NCBI RefSeq assembly: GCF_014197135.1
Contig: NZ_JACIFA010000013.1
Coordinates: 1 to 64,000 of the forward strand
Direction of reading: 5' to 3'
DNA from: Sphingomonas zeae
Lineage (GTDB): Bacteria; Pseudomonadota; Alphaproteobacteria; Sphingomonadales; Sphingomonadaceae
DNA: 64,000 nucleotides
Made by a program: the position numbers and the translations under genes
The notes under the pieces: model-generated
What the model was told of the DNA's origin: nothing
The model's database searches: none
Seen by the model: only the letters and a program-made list of their open reading frames with translations
In this document: piece after piece, positions 55,772 through 63,248 of the stretch
Position numbering within the stretch: the first letter of the stretch is position 1
Layout of the letters: each line of letters opens with the position of its first letter

Positions 55772-56968
55772 ATGGAACCCATCTACATCCTATCCGGCGT
55801 ACGCACCGCGATCGGCGACTTCGGCGGAAGCCTGAAGGACTTTTCACCCGCCGATCTCGGCGCGCTCGTCATCGCCGAGGCGGTGCGGCGTGCCGGCATT
55901 GACAGCGCGGACGTCGATCATGTCGTGATCGGCAACGTCATCCCTACCGTGCCCAAGGATGCCTATGTCGCGCGGATCGCGGCGGTGCGCGCCGGTATCC
56001 CGGTCGCGGCCCCCGCGCTGACGCTCAACCGGCTGTGCGGATCGGGGCTGCAGGCGATCATCTCTGCCGCGCAGATGATCGCGCTCGGCGATGCCGATCT
56101 GGCGGTCGCCGGAGGCGCGGAAGTGATGAGCCGCGCGCCGCATGTCGTCCCCGCGCTGCGCTGGGGACAGAAGATGGGGCCGGCCACGATGATCGACGCG
56201 ATGGTCGAGGTGCTGAGCGATCCGTTCGAAGACATCCACATGGGCGTCACCGCCGAGAATGTCGCGACCCGCTTCGGTGTCGATCGCGCGGCGCAGGACG
56301 CGCTGGCGGTCGAAAGCCACCGCCGCGCCGCACAGGCGCAGCAGGAAGGCCGTTTCGACAGCCAGATCGTCCCCATCGAGGTGCGCGAGAAGGGCGGGAC
56401 GCGCACCTTCGATCGTGACGAGCACGTCCGCGGCAACACTACGCCTACCGATCTTGCCGGGCTGAAGACGGTGTTCAAGAAGGACGGCACCGTCACCGCG
56501 GGCAATGCCAGCGGTATCAACGATGCCGCCGCCGCACTCGTCCTGGCGTCTGCCGCGGCGGTCGCCGACTGGGGTCTGACGCCGCTCGCGCGCATTGTCG
56601 GCTGGGGCTTTGCCGGTGTCGACCCGGCCATCATGGGCATCGGTCCGGTTCATGCCGTTCCCGCGGCGCTGGCGAAGGCGGGCCTATCGCTCGACCAGAT
56701 CGACGTCATCGAATCCAACGAGGCGTTCGCGGCGCAGGCGTGCGCAGTGGCGACCGCACTCGGCTTTGATCCCGCCCGTACCAACCCCAATGGCTCGGGC
56801 ATCAGTCTGGGCCATCCGATCGGCGCGACCGGGGCGATCCTGACCGTCAAGGCCATTTACGAGCTACAGCGGACCGGCGGCCGCTACGCGCTCATCACCA
56901 TGTGCATCGGTGGTGGCCAGGGCATCGCGCTCGTGGTGGAACTCGTGGCGCCCGCCACGGCGGCATGA
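55772..56968 (+). CDS. Acetyl-CoA acetyltransferase (thiolase)
   Basis: 398 residues with all canonical residues: nucleophile cysteine in LNRLCGSGLQAI (C89), histidine in GHPIGATGA, and C-terminal cysteine in CIGGGQG. It cleaves a 3-ketoacyl-CoA with CoA to acetyl-CoA and a shortened acyl-CoA. AGGA precedes the ATG by 7-10 bases. It closes the plus-strand block starting at the TonB receptor; for a C5 substrate it would release acetyl-CoA and propionyl-CoA. Confidence 0.95.
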   Translation: MEPIYILSGVRTAIGDFGGSLKDFSPADLGALVIAEAVRRAGIDSADVDHVVIGNVIPTVPKDAYVARIAAVRAGIPVAAPALTLNRLCGSGLQAIISAAQMIALGDADLAVAGGAEVMSRAPHVVPALRWGQKMGPATMIDAMVEVLSDPFEDIHMGVTAENVATRFGVDRAAQDALAVESHRRAAQAQQEGRFDSQIVPIEVREKGGTRTFDRDEHVRGNTTPTDLAGLKTVFKKDGTVTAGNASGINDAAAALVLASAAAVADWGLTPLARIVGWGFAGVDPAIMGIGPVHAVPAALAKAGLSLDQIDVIESNEAFAAQACAVATALGFDPARTNPNGSGISLGHPIGATGAILTVKAIYELQRTGGRYALITMCIGGGQGIALVVELVAPATAA

Positions 56969-57010
56969 TCGGTCACGCGGCGCGGTGCTTGGCCACGGTA
57001 CCCCGCCGCG

Positions 57011-57682
57011 TCAGGCCGGGCGTGCGTCCAGCACCGCCTGCGCGCCCGTTATGAAGACGTCGATGCTGAACGCGATCTGTTCGTCGCCATAGGTGTCGTA
57101 CCCATGGTTCAGGATGCGCACCAGATTGGCGAACTTGCTGGCATCCAATCGCTCCAGCGCCTCGCGCAACGCCCGCGGGCGCGGGCGTTCGTCTGCGCCT
57201 TCCGCCTGCATGACGTCGCGCGCGTGCCCCAGACATAGCGTCGACAGCATCGTAACCAGCCGGACCGCGGCTTCGTCGGCGAACCCTGCCTCGAAGAAGC
57301 GCGCGAACAGGCTTTCGGACGCCTCGAGCGACCATGTCGTCAATGGTTCCTCGAACCACAGATGCTCCGACAAGGTACCCAGCGACAGCGCGCTCTCGAC
57401 GAAGCGCCTGGCATAGATGCGTGACGCCGCGCGCCAATCCTCGGCCGCGCGGACCGCGTCCGGCGAGAATTGATCCGCGAACGCCTTGTGCGCGAGAATG
57501 GTGAGCAGCGCTTGCCGGTCCTTCACGTAATAGTTCAGCGCTTTCCGATCGACGTTCAGCGCGGCGGCAAGGCGCTGCATCGTCAGCGTCTCGCTGTCGA
57601 GCGCCTGCGCGGCGCGGACGATCTGATCGAGGTCGAGGCCCGCCCGTTGGCCGCGTGCGCGGGCATTGTGGCGCGTCGTCAT
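57011..57682 (-). CDS. TetR-family transcriptional regulator
   Basis: 223 residues. The HTH reads 'LDLDQIVRAAQALDSETLTM' then 'QRLAAALNVDRKALNYYV', with 'KDRQALLTILAHKAF' after it, which is the TetR type; the C-terminal domain resembles the TetR_C group ('LFARFFEAGFADEAAVRLVT'). The ATG at 57682 is chosen because homology starts there, though the frame is open to 57805. It is divergent from the MpaB-family gene; an 18-bp palindrome overlaps that gene's putative promoter, so it is the likely repressor. Confidence 0.85.
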   Translation of the reverse strand: MTTRHNARARGQRAGLDLDQIVRAAQALDSETLTMQRLAAALNVDRKALNYYVKDRQALLTILAHKAFADQFSPDAVRAAEDWRAASRIYARRFVESALSLGTLSEHLWFEEPLTTWSLEASESLFARFFEAGFADEAAVRLVTMLSTLCLGHARDVMQAEGADERPRPRALREALERLDASKFANLVRILNHGYDTYGDEQIAFSIDVFITGAQAVLDARPA

Positions 57683-57788
57683 GGATGTGCATCGCCTGTC
57701 ATGAATGGTCGCCGCCTCCTGTCTCACCCGCCGACCAAAGCCAAGCCCAGATCTGCCAGACGACATTGTCACCCGCCGCGATGCTCGC

Positions 57789-57817
57789 TTGACACGACGC
57801 CCCATAAGGCAAATATT
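57789..57817 (+). promoter_or_regulatory. Putative promoter of MpaB-family gene
   Basis: TTGACA (57789-57794) and AATATT (57812-57817) are separated by 17 bp. The -35 is a perfect match to the sigma-70 consensus; the -10 is weaker. The 18-bp palindrome covers the -10. Confidence 0.6.
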
Positions 57818-57831
57818 CCCGCGCGGGAATA
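57814..57831. promoter_or_regulatory. Perfect 18-bp palindromic operator
   Basis: TATTCCCGCGCGGGAATA equals its own reverse complement. It overlaps the -10 of the putative promoter and lies 16 bp before the MpaB-family ATG, so binding would block transcription. The divergent TetR gene is the likely source of the repressor. Confidence 0.75.
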
Positions 57832-57846
57832 AGAGAGGATCCTCCC

Positions 57847-58944
57847 ATGACAGCGCAAGCGCAGACTGATCTCCGCACCAGCAGCAACGGCGTCAGCCGC
57901 GAAAAGCTTTTGGGTCCGGCGGCGCGATGGCGTCGCCATGGCGAGCCGAGGTTGGCCGGGTCCGCTCCCGGCGTCGACGACGGGGTATTCGGCCCCGGAT
58001 CGATCGCGTGGGAAGTGTTGCTGCATCCGGCGACCATCGTCTTCCAGTCCGCTACGCAATTCATCCTGCAACTGACCTACAAGCCTGTCTTCGCCGGCGT
58101 GCGCGATCACGACCCGATCTCGAAGAAGGCGCGGCTCGGCAAGCTGACGATGTTCGACGCCTTCGAGCGGGGACAGCGTAATTCGGGCATTCATGCGCCG
58201 ATGTGGTTGGGCGACACCGATACGGCGAACCGCGTCGCCGGGCATCTCATCCGCATTCACGAGAAAGTGAAGGGCGACATTATTGACATCGGCGCGCCCG
58301 AGCTCGGAGGCTATGAGGCCAATTCGCCGCGCGATTCGATGTGGGCCGCGCTTACCGAAATGCACACCATGTTGTGGGCCTATGAACGGCTCGCCTTTCG
58401 TGGGTTCGGCCTGCCCCGCCGCCTGCCCGATCAGGTGCGTGACGACTATATCCGTCTAGTCAAGAACTACTGCCGGCTGTTCCCGCATGAGGAGCGCGAC
58501 CTGCCCGGATCGATGGCGGAGTTGGAGGCTCTCTACGCCCGCGACGCCGATCTGTTCGGGGGTACCAAGACGCTGACGATCATCCCTGAAACGGGCCAGG
58601 ATTTCCTCAAGCTCTGGCACGATTCGGTCCTTCAGAACTACGATCCGTCTCAGTTCCGGGTGAAGGTGCAGCTCTTCTTCCAGAACAAGCTACTCAAATT
58701 GCCCGCGCTGGCGGCTGTTTCGGGCCGGACGCGGCGCAATGCGGGGATTTCGCCGGCCAAGGAACGGGCCATCCTGCTCGCCCGGTGGCTGCTGCTGCCG
58801 ATGATCTGGGCGGTCCAGCAGGGGCCGATCGAACGCTACTTCATGCGGATGATGTGGGGACCCGATGGCGTGAAGCTGGTCATGGAAGCGCGCAAGCTGC
58901 ACGCCCAGGCCAAAAAGCGCGCCCGCGCGGCACAAGCGGGCTGA
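57847..58944 (+). CDS. MpaB/DUF2236 family oxygenase
   Basis: 365 residues of the oxygenase MpaB family (DUF2236), which includes the fungal mycophenolate enzyme that cuts a farnesyl chain and the latex-clearing protein Lcp. Family blocks include 'FGPGSIAWEVLLHPA', 'RLGKLTMFDAFERGQRNSGI', 'HMRIHEKVKG'-like text (here LIRIHEKVKGDI), and 'WAALTEMHTMLWAYERLAFR' with a candidate haem-region histidine. There is no signal peptide. GAGAGGA lies just upstream. Controlled by the palindrome and TetR, it may oxidatively cleave an isoprenoid-like substrate; this is inference from family and context. Confidence 0.8.
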   Translation: MTAQAQTDLRTSSNGVSREKLLGPAARWRRHGEPRLAGSAPGVDDGVFGPGSIAWEVLLHPATIVFQSATQFILQLTYKPVFAGVRDHDPISKKARLGKLTMFDAFERGQRNSGIHAPMWLGDTDTANRVAGHLIRIHEKVKGDIIDIGAPELGGYEANSPRDSMWAALTEMHTMLWAYERLAFRGFGLPRRLPDQVRDDYIRLVKNYCRLFPHEERDLPGSMAELEALYARDADLFGGTKTLTIIPETGQDFLKLWHDSVLQNYDPSQFRVKVQLFFQNKLLKLPALAAVSGRTRRNAGISPAKERAILLARWLLLPMIWAVQQGPIERYFMRMMWGPDGVKLVMEARKLHAQAKKRARAAQAG

Positions 58945-59154
58945 TCGCGCCGTCATCCGGCGAGACGCGCCCAAAGCCCCGGAAGCGACGCCGGGACTTG
59001 AATGTTCGTGCCCGTGAGCAGGCGAAGCTCACGCGGTACCACACGCTTAAAGCCAGACTTGTCATCCGAGCTAGACGATGCAGCGCCTCATCAAGCCGAT
59101 GACGATGGTGACAAGCAAAGCCGCGGACGAGCGGACGTGTTTACGCGGACAACG
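58945..59154. other. Intergenic stretch before right IS5 remnant
   Basis: No gene that I can support; short frames are not homologous to anything I recognise. Probably part of the degraded right junction of the island. Confidence 0.4.
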
Positions 59155-59295
59155 GAAGGAACAACAGTCGCGGCCGTGTCGAGATCATCTTCGGCCGTCT
59201 CAATTATTGGCGCCGCATCGCGACCGCTACAATCGCTGCCGGCCGTTTTCTTCTCAGCCGTGACGCTCGCCGCCGCCGTCATCTTGTGGTTGTGA
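59155..59295 (+). pseudogene. Degenerate IS5-family transposase remnant (right)
   Basis: The C-terminal end of an IS5-family transposase read across frames: NNSRGRVEIIFGRLNYWRRIAT, then RYNRC, then VFFSAVTLAAAVILWL and a stop at 59293-59295. IS5 transposases end '(R)NRIEIMFGRLKDWRRVATRYDRC...FFSAI.LAATVIFWL'. At least two frameshifts (near 59225 and 59245) make it inactive. It keeps the C-terminal region that is damaged in the left remnant at 24356-24620, in the same orientation. Confidence 0.78.
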
Positions 59296-59671
59296 TCCAC
59301 GAGCCGTGACCTTAAGCTGCTCGCAGCCGGGGACAAGCCTGCCAAGATCGCCAAACTACCACAGCTTGGGCTCTCGACCTTCTACCGCCATTGTCCCGCT
59401 GGCGCTCACTCTCCCGATCGAGGATCGTTGCTCGGGAATGCGGAAGACGTCCCCAAGCCCGTTGCTCGCACCAACGGAGAAGCAAGCATAGTTCTGCTTG
59501 CGGGGTGCTATGCGCCTTTCTATCAGCATTAGGTCGCGAAAAACGGCGCTTGCGGAGGTTCACGCTTCCAGAGGCCGCAGACACGTCCGCCGCGCTTCGC
59601 GCAGCGGGCCAGCGTAATCCGAGAACGTCCGCCGGCATCGTGAGATGTCGCAACGGAAGGGGAGCGCGCAT
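59296..59671. other. Gene-poor segment with possible recombinase fragment
   Basis: No intact gene. The plus strand at about 59305-59395 reads LKLLAAGDKPAKIAKL then LGLSTFYRH, resembling the C-terminal HTH of a serine recombinase/resolvase; the match is short and tentative. The rest shows nothing I can identify up to the ribosome binding site of the monooxygenase. Confidence 0.35.
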
Positions 59672-60811
59672 ATGCAGAAGACGATCGGCATCATCGGTGC
59701 GGGACTGGGCGGCCTGACGCTCGCCAGTGTCCTCCATCGTCACGGAATTGGGACGACCATCTACGAGGGCGAACCTTCGGCGACTGCCCGATGGCAGGGC
59801 GGTCTGCTCGACATGCATAAGAACAGCGGCCAGCCAGCGCTGGAGGCAGCAGGTCTGTACGATGCCTTTTTGAAGCTTGTCCGTCTTGGCGAAGATGCCA
59901 AGCGCGTGGTGGACAGCAATGGCTTCATCCTGTTCGACGCACCGGGAAGCGCAGCGTCCACGCGCCCGGAGGTCGAGCGCGGCGAGCTGCGCACGTTGCT
60001 GATGGGCTCGCTTCCCGCCCAGGCCATTCGCTGGAGCCACAAGGCCGTGTCGTTCTTTCCGCTCGGAAACGGTCGCCATCGCATCGCCTTTGCCGATGGC
60101 ACCTCCGAAACGGTCGATATGCTGGTCGGCGCGGACGGTGCCTGGTCCAAGGTTCGGCCGCTCGTCTCTGAAGCGAGGCCGATCTACTCCGGCACCTGCT
60201 TCATCGAGATCGCATTGACCGGGAGGGATCCGGCCGACGCGGCCAGTATCGTAGCGATAGGTAACGGCACGATGATGGCGCTAGCACCGGGCAAGGGTAT
60301 CATCGCGCACCGCCATGCAGACGGCAGCGTGACGGGTTATGTCGCGCTCAACAAGCCGGAGGCATGGGTCCGTTCGGTGGATTTCGATAACGTGCCGGCG
60401 GGTCTGTCCTTCCTCGCGCAACAGTTCGTGGGCTGGACGCCTCACCTCACCCATCTCATCACTAACAGCATCGCCGCGCCGACGATCCGCCCCATCTATG
60501 CGCTCACACCCGGGGTGAAGTGGTCGAGGATAACTGGCGTGACGCTGATTGGCGATGCGGCGCACCTCATGTCGCCTTTCGCGGGGGAGGGTGCCAACCT
60601 CGCGATGTTCGATGGCGCCGAGTTAGCTCAAGCGATCATAAATCATGGCAATGATCATGAAGCCGCCCTTTCTGCCTACGAGGCGGCGCTGTTCCCACGC
60701 AGCAGGGATATCGCGCGACTGTCAGACGACAACCTGTCGCTGTTCTTCGGTGATGGCACCCCCCACAGCGTGGCCGAGATGTTCAGGACGCTTGTCCCGC
60801 CAGGCCCGTGA
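59672..60811 (+). CDS. Tet(X)-like FAD-dependent monooxygenase
   Basis: 379 residues. The FAD GxGxxG is GAGLGG (residues 9-14), followed by an 'IYEGE' end of beta2. '[20 protein letters not shown]' and '[20 protein letters not shown]' closely match the same segments of the tetracycline-inactivating enzyme Tet(X) ([37 protein letters not shown]). It hydroxylates an aromatic or polycyclic molecule with NAD(P)H and oxygen; whether tetracycline is a substrate is unknown. GGGGAG precedes the ATG at 59672, so the frame start at 59645 is not used. It sits alone in IS debris, which suggests transfer. Confidence 0.85.
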   Translation: [379 protein letters not shown]

Positions 60812-61405
60812 CAGGCGTCCCGTATCCGTCCCGATTGGGAAGGTTGAACGGGAAAGTCCGGTCAACCTCCGTCGTCCTGAGGCGTCAGACGAGGCCGCTT
60901 TCCCCAAATCCGTTCCCGATTGCGATTTCCCGAAACCATGTGTTGAACATGGAGTAAGGGGGCTGTTGCGGCATCCCGAAAAAGACGGTCCGATGTGTCG
61001 AGTCCATCTGCCTAACGGCTAGCACCGGATCGGAAGCGAACTAGCGCCTGCGGCTGAAAGGCCCACAGCGCGAAGCCGCCATTCTGCAGGCGCGCTCGCT
61101 TCCCCGGTTTCGGCCGCCGGTTCCATGTTGGCATTTGCTGATCCCCTGAGCAGAAATGCTCTCTCCATTCGCAAGTCACCCAAGTCGCCAACGCCTTGGC
61201 GAGGGCGGCGTTCGCCCAAGGCGGGCAGCACCTTGAGGGCGCGTGTCGCCACCTCCTCCTCACCCGAACCCGTGCGGTGATTGGCGCAAAGCTGGCTCGA
61301 ACCAGTTTTTCTACGGACGGGGCGGCAGATCATCGTCCGACACCACCTCTTTGCAGACAATTCGTTCAGGGTCAGAAAGATCGCGTTTAGAACCTCTATC
61401 GCAGT
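60812..61405. other. Degenerate intergenic region
   Basis: About 600 bp without a supportable gene. Open frames on both strands lack homology that I recognise and look like decayed sequence. The minus-strand frame 61019-61741 starts with a gene-like segment (MIRVTQPSDLTLPEGYTPGQ, then LAEIDMARIAAHDHHGQLAA) overlapping the halogenase stop, but soon runs into the IS debris; it may be a truncated gene once coupled to the halogenase. Confidence 0.4.
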
Positions 61406-61500
61406 GCCAGCCGCATGGGATGTCGAGCGCGACCTACTACGCGGGGAAGGCGAAGTTCGGCGGCTTGGAGGTATCCGACGCAAAGCGGCTGACGGCGAAA
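61406..61500 (+). pseudogene. IS3-family OrfA fragment
   Basis: One frame reads QCQPHGMSSATYYAGKAKFG then GLEVSDAKRLTA. IS3-family (IS407-like) OrfA proteins carry 'HGMSSATYYKWKAKFGGLEVSDAKRLKALEDEN', so the match is nearly exact over about 25 residues, and it then breaks into KNGG. The HTH upstream and OrfB downstream are missing. Confidence 0.75.
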
Positions 61501-61715
61501 AATGGCGGGCCTTTTGAAGCGGACGTGCGCCCGTCCCTCCACCTTTGTCACAGAGGTTCATCCCAGCCCCGCTTTTCCCGGCCGAGTGAAGGCTCAAGAA
61601 AAACGCCCAACGTCGGTATGGAGCGGCAAGTTGGCCATGGTGATCATGGGCGGCGATGCGTGCCATATCGATTTCGGCCAGCTGTCCGGGCGTGTAACCC
61701 TCCGGCAAAGTCAGG

Positions 61716-63248
61716 TCAGAGGGCTGCGTCACCCGGATCAATCCTGACGTCCGGCCCAGCCTTCGCCGCGCAATACCCCTTGATGAAGGAGAGATGGTCC
61801 GGGATCAGCTGCAACTGCTGTGAAAGCTGTTGATTCAGGCCGTCGAAGGAATCGCGCAGGGCTTGCGGACTGAGCAATCCTGGAATGCGATGATGGGCTT
61901 TCGGGACAAGTCCCTGCCCCAGCATGACCGAAACCCAGGAATCGATCTTGAACAGATCGTCCTGTCCCTGCCAGGCCCCGGCGCTTTCGATGAACAGTGC
62001 CATGCGTTCAGCCAGCGTCTCGGGCACGGACATGGTAGATCGACGTTGCCAGAATGCCGAGTCTGTCCGCCCGGTCTGCGCGTAATGCAGGATGATGAAG
62101 TCGCGGATATGCTCCCATTCGTGACGCGACTGGACGTTGAACCGTGCCCGCAGGGCTGCGCAATCCTGGCCTTGAAAGGGGAACCCCTGGATCAGGCGCA
62201 TCACCGCGATCATGACCAGATGGATACTGGTCGACTCCAGCGGCTCGATGAACCCGGCCGCCAGTCCCAGCGCCACGCAATTGGAACTCCAGGCCCGCCG
62301 ACGCATCCCCGCGCGGAATTGCAGGGCGCGCGGCTCGAACAGCGGTGTCCCCTCGATTCCGCCAAGCAACGTCGCGGTCGCCTCGTCCTCGCTCATGTCG
62401 GTCGAGGAATAGACCAGCCCGTTGCCCACCCGCGTCTGAAGCGGAATGCGCCAGCGCCAGCCCGCCCGGTGCGCGATGGCGCGGGTATAGGGAACCGGAG
62501 ACGAGACGGCTTCGGTCTGGACCGCCAGCGCGCGGTCGCAGGCCAGCCATTCGCTCCAATCCTCGAAGCCTGTCTCCAGCGCGCCCTCGATCAGCAATGC
62601 GCGAAAGCCGGTGCAGTCGAGGAACAGATCCCCCTCGATCCGGCTGCCCGATGCCAGATGCAACGCCGCGATGTCGCCGCCCTCACCGTGGCGCTCGATC
62701 TTGGTGATGCGCCCCTCGATCCGGCGCACTCCGGCCGGTTCCGCGATACCGCGCAGGAAGCGGGCATAGGCGGTGGCATCGAGATGATAGGCATAGGCCA
62801 GTGTGCCGGCCTCGTCCCGCCCGAACCGGTTCGCCTCGGCCGCTCGCGTCTCCAGCGAATGGTCGGTATACGCACCGCCGAACCCGTGACGCCTGGCCTC
62901 CAGCCAGAAATGCTGGAAATCGGCGATCGCCACCGACCGCCCGACCGTTCCGAACGGGTGGAAATAGCGTGCCCCATCCGCTCCCCAATTCTCGAACGCG
63001 ATGCCCAGCTTGAAGGTCGCCTGGGTCGCCCTCATGAACGCGGCCTCGTCGATGCCGAGAAAGGCATGGAAGCTGCGCGCGGTCGGGATGGTGGACTCCC
63101 CGACGCCGACCGTGCCGATCTCGTCGGATTCGATCAGCGTGACATCGACCAGCGGCCCCAGCTGCCGCACCAGCGCCGTTGCCGCGAGCCACCCTGCGGT
63201 CCCGCCCCCGGCGATGACGACGCGGGTTGGCGGATAGGGATCGCTCAT
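61716..63248 (-). CDS. Flavin-dependent tryptophan-halogenase-like protein
   Basis: 510 residues. The FAD site GGGTAGW is near residue 15, with 'GVGESTIPTARSFH' after it. A lysine in ATFKLGIAF corresponds to Lys79 of PrnA/RebH and a glutamate in GFIEPLEST to Glu346. The WxWxIP signature is intact here (WRWRIP), unlike the copy at 5374. The ATG overlaps the cupin_8 stop as ATGA. The protein end is followed by IS3 debris, so a downstream gene of this operon may have been lost. The substrate is unknown. Confidence 0.92.
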   Translation of the reverse strand: MSDPYPPTRVVIAGGGTAGWLAATALVRQLGPLVDVTLIESDEIGTVGVGESTIPTARSFHAFLGIDEAAFMRATQATFKLGIAFENWGADGARYFHPFGTVGRSVAIADFQHFWLEARRHGFGGAYTDHSLETRAAEANRFGRDEAGTLAYAYHLDATAYARFLRGIAEPAGVRRIEGRITKIERHGEGGDIAALHLASGSRIEGDLFLDCTGFRALLIEGALETGFEDWSEWLACDRALAVQTEAVSSPVPYTRAIAHRAGWRWRIPLQTRVGNGLVYSSTDMSEDEATATLLGGIEGTPLFEPRALQFRAGMRRRAWSSNCVALGLAAGFIEPLESTSIHLVMIAVMRLIQGFPFQGQDCAALRARFNVQSRHEWEHIRDFIILHYAQTGRTDSAFWQRRSTMSVPETLAERMALFIESAGAWQGQDDLFKIDSWVSVMLGQGLVPKAHHRIPGLLSPQALRDSFDGLNQQLSQQLQLIPDHLSFIKGYCAAKAGPDVRIDPGDAAL

